From assembly GCA_964416385.1 (NCBI GenBank), contig CAYQDW010000005.1:13604-77603 (forward strand): a stretch of DNA of 64,000 nucleotides. The letters are read 5' to 3'. Position 1 is the first letter of the stretch; each line of letters opens with the position of its first letter. The stretch is from JAUHWL01 sp964416385 (GTDB lineage Bacteria; Bacteroidota; Bacteroidia; Flavobacteriales; Schleiferiaceae). Shown in pieces: positions 8,690-16,801 of the stretch. Below the pieces are notes generated by a model that saw only the letters and a program-made list of their open reading frames with translations, made no database searches and was not told where the DNA came from. Position numbers and translations under genes: made by a program.

Positions 8690-9143
8690 TGAGCATCCAA
8701 ATTTCTTTTTCTTGTTGCGCAATAAACTGCGTAGCCATGTCTGCTGTACCATCATCACCATGCTCTACCGCAAGGCTTAGAATTTCGCGCTCTAGGTCTA
8801 ATAAAATCTTAACACCCTGAACAATGCGCTCTACACATGCCCTACCTTCAGAAATATTTTCTGCAGGTGAAATTGAAGCTGCGCCGAGATATTCTGCAAA
8901 TGAATGCTTTGGTGTAAAGCCCATTGTTAAAATGCGCTCAGCAATGAGATCTATCTTTAATTGCGCATCATTGTAGTATTCTTCGAATTTTACATGAAGT
9001 TCAAAGAAATCACGACCACGTAAATTCCAGTGAAAACCGCGTAAATTTTGGTAATGAATCTGATAATTGGCTAGTAAAATGTTCAGTTTTTTGGCCACTA
9101 CCTCACTATTTGCTTGAGGTAATCCTATTTGTGTATTTGTCAT
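8673..9143 (-). CDS. dps: Dps: DNA-protecting ferritin-like protein
   Basis: The 156-residue protein forms a dodecamer that oxidises and stores iron using H2O2 and shields DNA under peroxide stress or starvation. The ferroxidase residues are visible: His38 in RGFHWN, and Asp65 and Glu69 in KIDLIAERI, with spacing (27 and 4) equal to that of E. coli Dps. There is no long Lys-rich N-terminal tail. The gene diverges from oxyR across a 119-bp region with a 16-bp palindrome, which suggests OxyR control. The downstream Nudix gene overlaps its end. Confidence 0.93.
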   Translation of the reverse strand: MTNTQIGLPQANSEVVAKKLNILLANYQIHYQNLRGFHWNLRGRDFFELHVKFEEYYNDAQLKIDLIAERILTMGFTPKHSFAEYLGAASISPAENISEGRACVERIVQGVKILLDLEREILSLAVEHGDDGTADMATQFIAQQEKEIWMLNAWLG

Positions 9144-9188
9144 TTTTACAGTGCGTTTTAAGCGTTAATATTGCGCTTTGGTTATCCC

Positions 9189-9196
9189 CAAAAGTA
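9189..9196 (-). promoter_or_regulatory. Candidate -7 box for dps
   Basis: The minus strand reads TACTTTTG, matching TAnnTTTG, about 45 bp before the dps ATG. No good -33 TTG is seen upstream, which would suit an activator-dependent promoter; the palindrome at 9201-9216 sits at the place of the missing element. Confidence 0.4.
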
Positions 9197-9200
9197 GCAC

Positions 9201-9216
9201 TTATTACGCGTTATAA
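9201..9216. promoter_or_regulatory. 16-bp palindrome between oxyR and dps, candidate OxyR site
   Basis: TTATTACGCGTTATAA pairs with itself at 7 of 8 positions. It lies between the divergent genes, just upstream of the dps -7 box. LysR-type regulators bind such dyads in the promoter they share with their target. Assignment to OxyR is inference. Confidence 0.45.
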
Positions 9217-9262
9217 AGTGTTACTAAAGTAGAATGCACCTATATATAGATAAATTGTTTTT

Positions 9263-10192
9263 ATGACTATTACCCAACTCAATTATATCATTGCCGTTGA
9301 TAATCACCGTCACTTTGGGCGTGCTGCAGAAGCGTGTTTTGTTACACAACCAACTTTAAGTATGCAGATCCAGAAATTAGAAGATCAACTGGGCGTGATT
9401 ATTTTTGATCGAAACAAACAACCCGTAGAACCCACATTAATTGGTAAAAAATTAATCGCGCAAGCGCGAAATGTAGTAGCCCAAGCAAATACACTTGAGC
9501 AATTAGCACAAGTTGAAACCGGCTTATTGCGGGGTGAATTTAGACTCGGCATAATTCCCACAGTTGCCACAAATTTGATATACCGTTTTGTTGATAGATT
9601 TAGAAGAGAACTACCTGAAATTCACCTCATTATTGAAGAATTACGCACAGACCAAATTATAGAGGGGCTCAAATTAAACAAGCTTGATGCCGGCATTCTC
9701 GCTACACCTTTAGAGCACAAATCTGTAACTGAAATACCTATTTACTATGAGCCCTTTATGGCTTTTGTACCCGAAGGTCATAGGCTGGCTAGTGACGAAT
9801 TTGTTTTGAGTAGCGAATTAGACATGGCGGATATGCTACTGCTTAATGAAGGACATTGTTTTAGAGCAAGTGTGATTAACTTATGTGGAAAGTCACAAGA
9901 ATCTAAGCGAAAGATTGAGCTTGAAAGCGGCAATTTTGAAACCTTAATCAAATTGGCGCAACTGGGTTATGGCATGACGCTTTTGCCCTATTTAACAGCT
10001 ATTGACTTACCCCAAGAGCTAAGAACATTTGTTAAACCCATTGCAGAGCCAACGCCAACTAGAGAAATAAGCATTGTTTATTCTACTGCGCACACAAAAT
10101 CTGCTGTCATAGAAAAACTTGAACCACTTTTAAGAAAGAGTGTTCCCGAGCGTTTGCTGTTTGAAAAAAATACGGTTGTAAATCCTATTTAA
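9263..10192 (+). CDS. oxyR: OxyR: hydrogen-peroxide-sensing LysR-type regulator
   Basis: The 309-residue protein has the LysR helix-turn-helix at residues 1-60 (TQPTLSMQIQKLEDQLGV) and a substrate-binding-like sensor domain. The redox cysteines are present as GHCFRASVINLC, Cys199 and Cys208 with eight residues between, the same spacing (and by chance the same numbering) as E. coli OxyR. H2O2 forms the disulfide and switches the protein to an activator of antioxidant genes. It diverges from dps, its probable target. Its stop codon overlaps that of the convergent mltF-like gene (TTAA). Confidence 0.93.
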   Translation: MTITQLNYIIAVDNHRHFGRAAEACFVTQPTLSMQIQKLEDQLGVIIFDRNKQPVEPTLIGKKLIAQARNVVAQANTLEQLAQVETGLLRGEFRLGIIPTVATNLIYRFVDRFRRELPEIHLIIEELRTDQIIEGLKLNKLDAGILATPLEHKSVTEIPIYYEPFMAFVPEGHRLASDEFVLSSELDMADMLLLNEGHCFRASVINLCGKSQESKRKIELESGNFETLIKLAQLGYGMTLLPYLTAIDLPQELRTFVKPIAEPTPTREISIVYSTAHTKSAVIEKLEPLLRKSVPERLLFEKNTVVNPI

Positions 10193-11652
10193 TTTACCAC
10201 GAGCGCCTTTTCTGCTGGGGCCAACCGTGAAAATGCCCGGTAATAAGCATGATAGTCTAGTATTTTTTTTACGTAAACCACAGGCTGAATGCCGTTACAA
10301 TAGCCACTTTTAACAACGGGATCTCGATAATACTTTGGTTGCGATTTTTTTAGCAACATCACCTCTACATTGTCTTTCCAAAGATGAGGATTTAGGCCAT
10401 ACTTTTCTGCCAAACGCATAGCATCAAGCACATGCCCCGGACCAGCGTTATAGCTGGCAAGTACAAAAAACTGCAGCTGTGTGGTATCTGGTAAACGTTC
10501 GTACCAAAATTTATCTAGCCATTGTAAAAACCGCGTACCAGCTCTAATGTTAAATTCTGGGGTATACAGTTGCACCTCTTCTACGCCAAAACGGGCTGCT
10601 GTGGTGGGCAATACTTGCATTAAGCCAACGGCACCAAAAGGAGATACCACTTGCGGATTAAACTTACTCTCTTTATTAATTAAGGCAGCTAACAAAAGCC
10701 AATCCCACTCAATATAATTTGCGTATTGCTTAATTAGTGGATCATAAGGTGATATTTGGCCATCCATAACTGCAAGGTAGTTTTCGCGTTGCCGCAGTTG
10801 TGTTTTTGAACCAAAATACTTGTTGTAAATAATGTTGTAATGCGAAGAGTTCTTGCGTTCTTCAATCCATTTTTCTAGCATACCCATCAAAGCAGTTTGA
10901 CCCTTAGGTATAGCCCAAGCAATACTTTGACTCAAGCTTAGGGGAACTGAAAAATCAAGATTTGGATAAATACCACCATGAATCTTAGCCATGTTTTCAT
11001 CTATAACGGTGTAATCTATTTCGCCATTGGCCAGCATGGTAATGAGCTCATCTGTTCCGGTTTCTCCTTGCACGCTTTCAACAAAAAAATCAACGCCATT
11101 TTCTTCTTTTAAATGCTGTAATCTTTCGTAGAATGACGAGCCTGCATTCACATAAATAGTCTTCTCATGGAGTTCTAATGCGTCTTGAATCATTCGCGCT
11201 TTCTGCTGCCTTATTGAAAGTTTACGATAATTATCTGGCAAGCGTTGGGCCAAAACCTGGCGCGTACGCAAAATCTCTGGCGAAAAGTCTACGCGTTGCT
11301 TGCGCTCTGCCGTTACAGTAATATTTCCTGCCGCTAAATCGCCTTTACCAGCAATCAAACTATCCAATAAAAACTCAAATTCACGAATTACTTTTACCTC
11401 TAAGGCTAAGCCATTTTCCTTGCAAAAGAGTTTCAACATTTCATATTCAAAACCGCGTGGCTGCCCTTTTAGGATATAGTAACTGCTTAAATTATTGCTC
11501 ATCAACACCACCAACTTTCCATCTTTAAGAAAGGGCACATCGGCTATAGAATCATTTATTACTGACTCCTCATTTTGTGTTGTAGAATGTTGCTGGCAAC
11601 ACACAATTAGAACAAAAAAGAATAAGCTTAATATAAATTTAACCAACCGCAA
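10189..11652 (-). CDS. MltF-like membrane-bound lytic murein transglycosylase
   Basis: The 487-residue lipoprotein (VLIVCC, Cys18 or Cys19) joins a solute-binding-protein family 3 domain (about 46-280; ITVTAERKQRVDFS) to a C-terminal SLT goose-lysozyme-like domain (about 315-450). The catalytic Glu is Glu328 in LINKESKFNPQ, followed by GAVGLMQVLP and ASYNAGPG. Lytic transglycosylases cleave peptidoglycan between MurNAc and GlcNAc with 1,6-anhydro product; in MltF the N-terminal domain regulates the activity in response to muropeptides. The gene stands alone, convergent with oxyR. The 234 bp upstream to miaE hold no further gene. Confidence 0.9.
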   Translation of the reverse strand: MRLVKFILSLFFFVLIVCCQQHSTTQNEESVINDSIADVPFLKDGKLVVLMSNNLSSYYILKGQPRGFEYEMLKLFCKENGLALEVKVIREFEFLLDSLIAGKGDLAAGNITVTAERKQRVDFSPEILRTRQVLAQRLPDNYRKLSIRQQKARMIQDALELHEKTIYVNAGSSFYERLQHLKEENGVDFFVESVQGETGTDELITMLANGEIDYTVIDENMAKIHGGIYPNLDFSVPLSLSQSIAWAIPKGQTALMGMLEKWIEERKNSSHYNIIYNKYFGSKTQLRQRENYLAVMDGQISPYDPLIKQYANYIEWDWLLLAALINKESKFNPQVVSPFGAVGLMQVLPTTAARFGVEEVQLYTPEFNIRAGTRFLQWLDKFWYERLPDTTQLQFFVLASYNAGPGHVLDAMRLAEKYGLNPHLWKDNVEVMLLKKSQPKYYRDPVVKSGYCNGIQPVVYVKKILDYHAYYRAFSRLAPAEKALVVN

Positions 11653-11845
11653 TGCGCAATATTTTTATGTGAATGAATGTAATACTCTCTACCGAATACC
11701 AATAATACCTATTAAGCATAGTTTTCAACAAGTCAAAAAGATGACTACTACTGCTTATTATTATGCAGCCTAAATCTGTGGTAAACTGAAAAATTGATCC
11801 GCCCAGAAAACCTAAATCACTGCTTATGACTATGGATGTATTGGT

Positions 11846-11853
11846 TAGCTTTG
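11846..11853 (+). promoter_or_regulatory. Candidate -7 box for miaE-gcvT
   Basis: TAGCTTTG matches TAnnTTTG and lies 33 bp before the miaE ATG at 11887. A TTG at the expected -33 spacing is missing. The rest of 11653-11845 holds nothing I recognise. Confidence 0.3.
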
Positions 11854-11886
11854 CGCGCCAATTAAGCTGATAAAAACTGCTTGAAA

Positions 11887-12468
11887 ATGCTCGGATTAAA
11901 ATTACCCACCGACCCAAGATGGGCTAACATAGCGGAAAAAAATATAGATGAAATCTTAACAGACCACGCGTTTTGCGAACAAAAAGCCGCTTCATATGCA
12001 ATCTCACTCATTGTAACCTATCCCGAATATTCTGACTTGGTAACTGCAATGACAGATCTTTCTAGAGAAGAAATGGGACATTTTAAGATGGTTCATAAGC
12101 GCATTCAGGAAAGAGGCTTAACCCTGGGTAGAGAACGAAAAGATGAATATGTAAACCGTATCAATCAATTTTTTCCAAAAACTGGAGATCGCAAAGAGCG
12201 CCTCATACAACGTTTGCTTATTGCAGCACTTATTGAGGCACGGAGCTGCGAGCGTTTTAAGGTGCTTTCAGAAAATATTCAGGACAAAGAATTGGCAGAA
12301 TTCTATCGTAACCTTATGATTAGCGAAGCCAATCACTATACCATGTTTTTAAAATTTGCGAGACAATATGGCGAACGCGAAAAGGTAGATTCTATGTGGC
12401 AAGACCTGCTCACCTATGAAGCCACCATCATGCAAGACTTTGGCAATAAAGAACTTATTCACGGATAA
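11887..12468 (+). CDS. miaE: tRNA 2-methylthio-N6-isopentenyladenosine-37 hydroxylase (MiaE)
   Basis: MiaE is a ferritin-like di-iron monooxygenase that hydroxylates the isopentenyl group of ms2i6A37 in tRNA using O2. The 193-residue reading starts at ATG 11887; the frame also opens at a TTG two codons earlier, which is less likely. Di-iron ligands are visible as EQKAASYA (near residue 33), SREEMGHFKMVH, the EARSCERF helix and ISEANHYTMF, two E...ExxH-type pairs. The next gene, gcvT, starts 10 bp after the stop. The neighbourhood gives no tRNA-modification partner; miaB would supply the substrate and is not in this window. Confidence 0.9.
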   Translation: MLGLKLPTDPRWANIAEKNIDEILTDHAFCEQKAASYAISLIVTYPEYSDLVTAMTDLSREEMGHFKMVHKRIQERGLTLGRERKDEYVNRINQFFPKTGDRKERLIQRLLIAALIEARSCERFKVLSENIQDKELAEFYRNLMISEANHYTMFLKFARQYGEREKVDSMWQDLLTYEATIMQDFGNKELIHG

Positions 12469-12478
12469 CATTAAAGAA

Positions 12479-13558
12479 ATGGAACTAAAAAGAACCGCTT
12501 TTTATCAAAAAAGCATCGCGGCAGGCGCTAAAATGGTACCCTTTGCAGGATACGAAATGGCCGTACAATATGAAGGGCTCACGGCAGAACATCATATGAT
12601 TAGAAAGCATGTTGGCATGTTTGATGTAAGCCATATGGGCGAATTCTTTGTTGAAGGGCCAGAAGCACTCAACTTAATTCAGTGGATTAGTAGCAATGAT
12701 GCAGCAAAGCTAACACCAGGAAAAATTCAATACAGCTGTATGCCGAATGATCAAGGCGGCATTGTGGATGATCTGCTTGTGTACTGCATTAACGAAAACG
12801 CATATATGCTCGTGGTAAATGGGGCTTGTTTAGATAAAGATTGGGCGTGGATTAATGCACAAAATCGGTTTGATTGCACGATAGAAAACCGGAGCGATAA
12901 CATCAGCTTGCTGGCAGTTCAAGGGCCTGATGCTGCAGAAGCCATGCAGAAGCTTACTTCAATTGATTTGAAAGGTATGACTTATTACACCTTTGATAAA
13001 GGCACCTTTTGTGGCTTTTCTGATATCATCGTTTCTGCAACAGGTTATACTGGTGCTGGTGGATTTGAAATTTACATGCCTAATGAAGCTGCATCAATAA
13101 TATGGGACGCTTTAGTAGATGCTGGCATTAAGCCTGCTGGCCTTGGAGCCCGTGATACCTTACGTCTTGAAATGGGCTTCTGCCTCTACGGAAATGATAT
13201 TAATGATACCACCTCGCCAATTGAAGCAGGCTTGGGCTGGATTACCAAATTCACCAAACCGTTTGTTAATAGCGAAGCCCTAAAAGCACAAAAAGAAGGT
13301 GGTGTGAGCCGCAAACTTGTAGGTTTTGAGCTCATTGATCGTGGTGTTCCACGCCATGATTACCCAATTTGCAATGCCTCTGGTGAGGTTATCGGGCAAG
13401 TAACCTCAGGTACCATGTCGCCCAGTTTAGGCAAAGCGATTGGTCTTGGATATGTGCCAAGCGCACTTAGCAAAGTAGATTCTGAAATTTATATTGAAGT
13501 TCGAAAAAAGCTTCTTAAAGCCAAAGTGGTGAAAATCCCCTTCTATCAAAATCAATAA
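12479..13558 (+). CDS. gcvT: Aminomethyltransferase, glycine cleavage T protein
   Basis: GcvT moves the methylene group from the aminomethyl-lipoyl H protein to tetrahydrofolate and releases ammonia. The start at ATG 12479 (MELKRTAFYQ) gives 359 residues, the usual length; a longer frame from 12416 lies within miaE and is rejected. Family motifs include GMFDVSHMGE, the ATGYTGAGGFEIY folate-binding region (about residue 185), GARDTLRLEMGFCLYGND and GLGWITKFTK. It is separated from other gcv genes, as is common in Bacteroidota, and lies 10 bp after miaE. Confidence 0.97.
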   Translation: MELKRTAFYQKSIAAGAKMVPFAGYEMAVQYEGLTAEHHMIRKHVGMFDVSHMGEFFVEGPEALNLIQWISSNDAAKLTPGKIQYSCMPNDQGGIVDDLLVYCINENAYMLVVNGACLDKDWAWINAQNRFDCTIENRSDNISLLAVQGPDAAEAMQKLTSIDLKGMTYYTFDKGTFCGFSDIIVSATGYTGAGGFEIYMPNEAASIIWDALVDAGIKPAGLGARDTLRLEMGFCLYGNDINDTTSPIEAGLGWITKFTKPFVNSEALKAQKEGGVSRKLVGFELIDRGVPRHDYPICNASGEVIGQVTSGTMSPSLGKAIGLGYVPSALSKVDSEIYIEVRKKLLKAKVVKIPFYQNQ

Positions 13559-13618
13559 TCTTTTTAGCAAGAAATAATAATCTAAAGCTTCGTGTTTAAA
13601 CATAAATAATTCTGTGCC

Positions 13619-14428
13619 ATGCATGCGCGAGAGGACTATTTAGAGATAAACAGAAAAACATGGGACGCCAAAACACCGCTCCATATAGCTTCTGATTTTT
13701 ATGATGTAGAAAGATTTATCGCTGGAAAGACATCGCTTAATAATATTGAACTAAACCTTCTTGGTGATGTTCGCGGAAAAAAAATCCTCCATCTACAATG
13801 CCACTTTGGGCAAGACTCTATTGCGCTATCAAGAATGGGCGCAGAGGTAACAGGTGTTGATTTTTCTGAAACTGCAATTTATGAAGCAAAAAAACTGGCG
13901 AAGAAATGTGGTACAGACACCGCCTTTATTTGCAGCGATGTTTATGCGCTTAATGATGTTTTAAGCGACACATTTGATATCGTTTTTACCAGTTATGGCA
14001 CCATAGGCTGGCTACCAGATTTACAACCTTGGGCAAAGATTATCTCGTCATTTTTAAAACAGGATGGCCGCTTTGTATTTGCAGAGTTTCACCCATTTGT
14101 TTGGCTATTTGACGATTCATTTAATAATATTGTTTACAGTTACTTCAACACCGAACCCATACTAGAAACCGAAACAGGTTCTTATGCCAATCGCAAATCT
14201 GAAGCTACATTTAAGAGCATCACATGGAATCATCCATTAAGTGATGTTTTTAAAGCCCTGATGACAAATAATCTCAGTCTAGAAAAATTTCAAGAGTTTG
14301 ATTACTCGCCCTACCCATGTTTTAATAATGTTGTTGAGGAAGAATCTGGTGTTTTTAGAATCGCCAATTTCAACAGTAAAATACCACTGGTTTATGCATT
14401 AGTAGCCATAAAAACCAAAATTTCTTAG
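13619..14428 (+). CDS. Class I SAM-dependent methyltransferase, substrate unknown
   Basis: The 269-residue protein has the Rossmann methyltransferase core: motif I KILHLQCHFGQDS (about 57-69), the acidic end of beta-2 at VTGVDFSE, motif II/III VYALND and FDIVFTSYGTIGWL. The LHLQCHFGQ form of motif I (no classic GxGxG) is a recognisable subgroup found in many Bacteroidota, usually without assigned substrate. There is no membrane segment. It follows gcvT by 60 bp on the same strand but has no evident functional link. Confidence 0.8.
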   Translation: MHAREDYLEINRKTWDAKTPLHIASDFYDVERFIAGKTSLNNIELNLLGDVRGKKILHLQCHFGQDSIALSRMGAEVTGVDFSETAIYEAKKLAKKCGTDTAFICSDVYALNDVLSDTFDIVFTSYGTIGWLPDLQPWAKIISSFLKQDGRFVFAEFHPFVWLFDDSFNNIVYSYFNTEPILETETGSYANRKSEATFKSITWNHPLSDVFKALMTNNLSLEKFQEFDYSPYPCFNNVVEEESGVFRIANFNSKIPLVYALVAIKTKIS

Positions 14429-14597
14429 CGCAAATCCTAGCGCACAATACGCCATACAGAAGCAGCAAATCTTTTAATGCCCAAATAACGATATTGCAGT
14501 AAAAATCGCTTGTTTTATACGTAGCTAGAGGATACTGAACGGTTTAAAATTTATCAGCAAGAAAAGCAATGGCGTAGATTTTTTAGACAGTTATTCA

Positions 14598-14625
14598 TTG
14601 CATAATAACAATTCTACTATATTTA
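14598..14625 (+). promoter_or_regulatory. Candidate promoter of the Lrp-type regulator
   Basis: TTG (14598-14600), 17 bp, then TATATTTA (14618-14625), one base off TAnnTTTG. It lies 28 bp before the start codon in an otherwise empty 225-bp gap. Confidence 0.45.
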
Positions 14626-14653
14626 ACACCGTATTCAATCTAACCACCTTACT

Positions 14654-15136
14654 ATGAGTCTTCACCAAAAAATTGATGAGGTAGATAAACGTATTCTACT
14701 TTTTCTCACCAAAGATGCTCGCAAGCCTTTTACAGAAATCGCTAAAGATTTAGACGTAAGTCCTGGAACCATCCACGTACGTGTAAAAAAAATGGAGCAA
14801 CAAGGCCTTATTAGAGGCGCCTCCTTACACATTGATTATTCTAAATTGGGCTATTCTTTTGATGCTTATGTTGGCATTAAACTATCTAGAAGTATTCTGG
14901 CACCTCAAGTAATAAATGAACTAAAATCAATTCCAGAAGTTGTCATGGCTCATTTAGCCACTGGCAAATATGGCATCTTTTGCAAAGTGCGGTGCGCAGA
15001 CGCCACGCATGGTAAAGAGTTAATTCTCAAACTGAACAATATTGATGGTGTGGTAGACACAGAAACCATGCTCTCTTTAGAAGAATGCATTAACAGCCAT
15101 AAGCTATTGATGGAAAACATTGTAAATAATTCTTAA
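14654..15136 (+). CDS. Lrp/AsnC family transcriptional regulator
   Basis: The 160-residue protein has the AsnC winged helix-turn-helix (residues 8-60; DARKPFTEIAKDLDVSPGTIHVRVKKMEQQG cut into FTEIAKDLDVS and TIHVRVKKMEQQGLI) and the RAM ligand-binding domain (about 70-150; FDAYVGIKLSR, GKYGIFCKVRC). Such proteins form octamers, bind amino acids and control amino-acid metabolism. No metabolic gene sits beside it, so target and ligand are unknown. A strong bidirectional terminator follows. Confidence 0.93.
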   Translation: MSLHQKIDEVDKRILLFLTKDARKPFTEIAKDLDVSPGTIHVRVKKMEQQGLIRGASLHIDYSKLGYSFDAYVGIKLSRSILAPQVINELKSIPEVVMAHLATGKYGIFCKVRCADATHGKELILKLNNIDGVVDTETMLSLEECINSHKLLMENIVNNS

Positions 15137-15155
15137 ACACCCGTAGTCTTTCTAC

Positions 15156-15191
15156 AAAAAAAGCGCCCTCAATGTCAGGGCGCTTTTTATT
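15156..15191. terminator. Bidirectional intrinsic terminator between the Lrp gene and gap
   Basis: AAAAAGCGCCCT (15158-15169) and AGGGCGCTTTTT (15177-15188) form a 12-bp perfect stem with a 7-base loop, with A/T tracts on both sides, serving both converging genes. Confidence 0.9.
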
Positions 15192-15212
15192 TCTATTAAA
15201 TGTATTCTAGGT

Positions 15213-16664
15213 TTAATAGTAACGCTTACGTCTTACTTGGGCGATGTATTTACTCAGCCTTACTACCTGTCTGCTGTAGCCATATTCATTATCATACCAC
15301 ACGTAAAGGTTTACATTCTTGCCATCATTATGTACAATGGTAGCCGCACTATCAAAAACACTTGGGTGTGGATTACCTATAATGTCAGAAGAAACCAACT
15401 CGTTACTAAGAGAATAATTGATCTGTTCTACCAAATCGCCATGAAGGGCCGCTTTACGCATTGTTTCATTAAGCTCATCTCTTGAAGTTGATTGTTCTAA
15501 AGTTAAGCTTAAAATAGCCAAAGAACCATCTGGTACAGGTACACGAATGGCATTGCTGGTTAATTTGGGCCCTAAGCCAGGAATACATTTATCTACAGCA
15601 GAACCGGCTCCTGTTTCTGTAATTACCATGTTCATAGCAGCAGCCCTTCCTCTTCTATACTTGCTGTGCATATTGTCTACCAAATTCTGATCATTGGTAT
15701 AAGCATGAACCGTTTCTATATGACCTCTAACCACACCATAAGTATCATTAATAACTTTTAACACGGGTACTATGGCGTTTGTAGTACAAGAAGCCGCAGA
15801 GAAAATATCTACTTCATTAGGATTGAAGAGTGCCTGGTTTACGCCATGCACTATATTCGGAATACCCTTTCCCGGGGCAGTTAAGAGCACTTTGCTAATT
15901 CCTTTCGCTTTTAAGTGGCGCGCCAAGGCAACATTATCACGAAATGCCCCTGTGTTATCAATAAGTAGCGCATTATTTATTCCATAGGCGGTATAGTCGA
16001 TGTCCTCCGGATTTCCACCATCAATAATAGCGATTGGTCTACCGTTCACCACTAAGGCCATATTTTCTGGATCTGCCTCTACTGTACCAGGAAAAGAACC
16101 ATGCACGCTATCAATGCGCAAAAGCGAAGCGCGTTTTTCTAAACTCAATGCATCACTGCCTCGCGCCACAATAGCACGTAATCTTAACTGTTGACCAGTA
16201 CCTTCTTGAGCAATCAACTCTCGCGCTACCAAGCGGCCAATTCTACCAAAACCAAAAAGGACAACGTCTTTTGGTTGTGAACTATCTCTGTTTTGTGGCC
16301 CGATAAAGTCTGCGAGTTTATCTGCAACAAAAGAATCCATAGAATTATAGGCGTCTTTTTGGTCTGCCCATTCTGCAGCCAGGCGGCCAATATCAAATCT
16401 TGCAGGACAAACGTCAGCTTTACAAATAGCGTCTAAAAGTGCTGTGGTATCATGCACCGTGATATTCTTGCCAACAAATTTGCGGGCATATAAATGCAGG
16501 TTTAAAATTTCGCTTGGTCGCTTATCAAGCACCTGGTTGCGAAACAGTACAGTTTCAATGCCTTTATCGTAAAACAAATCATGAATTGATTTTACGAAAG
16601 CTGTGGCCGCCTTTTCATTTGCAATTGTTTGAGAAACGGCATTTTCGTAGATAGATGACGTCAT
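15213..16664 (-). CDS. gap: Glyceraldehyde-3-phosphate dehydrogenase, long form
   Basis: The enzyme oxidises and phosphorylates glyceraldehyde-3-phosphate in glycolysis. At 483 residues it is about 140 longer than ordinary GAPDH; the extra N-terminal part (1-133) is mostly helical and of unknown role. The catalytic core starts at VVLFGFGRIGRLV (134-146, NAD site); the active-site Cys293 lies in SAASCTTNAI, with the His in VHAYTNDQ. Long GAPDHs of this type occur in Bacteroidota and some Proteobacteria. The gene has a near-perfect promoter with a 13-bp inverted repeat around it, and stands alone between two terminators. Confidence 0.95.
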   Translation of the reverse strand: MTSSIYENAVSQTIANEKAATAFVKSIHDLFYDKGIETVLFRNQVLDKRPSEILNLHLYARKFVGKNITVHDTTALLDAICKADVCPARFDIGRLAAEWADQKDAYNSMDSFVADKLADFIGPQNRDSSQPKDVVLFGFGRIGRLVARELIAQEGTGQQLRLRAIVARGSDALSLEKRASLLRIDSVHGSFPGTVEADPENMALVVNGRPIAIIDGGNPEDIDYTAYGINNALLIDNTGAFRDNVALARHLKAKGISKVLLTAPGKGIPNIVHGVNQALFNPNEVDIFSAASCTTNAIVPVLKVINDTYGVVRGHIETVHAYTNDQNLVDNMHSKYRRGRAAAMNMVITETGAGSAVDKCIPGLGPKLTSNAIRVPVPDGSLAILSLTLEQSTSRDELNETMRKAALHGDLVEQINYSLSNELVSSDIIGNPHPSVFDSAATIVHNDGKNVNLYVWYDNEYGYSRQVVRLSKYIAQVRRKRYY

Positions 16665-16667
16665 TTT

Positions 16668-16719
16668 TGGGGTTTAATTGAATTAAAATCGGGCGCAAAA
16701 ATAGCCCAATTAAACCCCA
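16668..16719. repeat. 13-bp perfect inverted repeat around the gap promoter
   Basis: TGGGGTTTAATTG (16668-16680) and CAATTAAACCCCA (16707-16719) are exact reverse complements, 26 bp apart. One arm lies in the promoter spacer, the other in the start of the transcript, so an mRNA hairpin cannot form; a two-site regulator binding is more likely. Confidence 0.75.
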
Positions 16720-16726
16720 GTACAAA
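16696..16726 (-). promoter_or_regulatory. Promoter of gap
   Basis: On the minus strand: TTTG (16726-16723), 19-bp spacer, TATTTTTG (16703-16696), a full match to the Bacteroidota TTG / TAnnTTTG promoter. Predicted transcription start is about 25 bp before the gap ATG. Confidence 0.65.
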
Positions 16727-16733
16727 CCCTTGT

Positions 16734-16768
16734 AAAAAAAGAATAAGTCGCTCATTATGAACGACTTA
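16734..16768 (-). terminator. Intrinsic terminator downstream of the degP gene
   Basis: TAAGTCG (16744-16750) pairs with CGACTTA (16762-16768); further pairing of TCAT/ATGA inside. On the minus strand the stem is followed by a T-rich run (complement of 16734-16743). Confidence 0.75.
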
Positions 16769-16801
16769 AACCTATATTAAAGGGTGTATTTTTTACACTT
16801 A

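Noticed and set aside
9182..9190. DnaA-box-like TTATCCCCA near oxyR
   Set aside because: One mismatch at a conserved position; better explained as part of the dps promoter region.
11639..11917. 92-codon minus-strand frame in the mltF-miaE gap
   Set aside because: Overlaps both genes, poor composition, no start signal.
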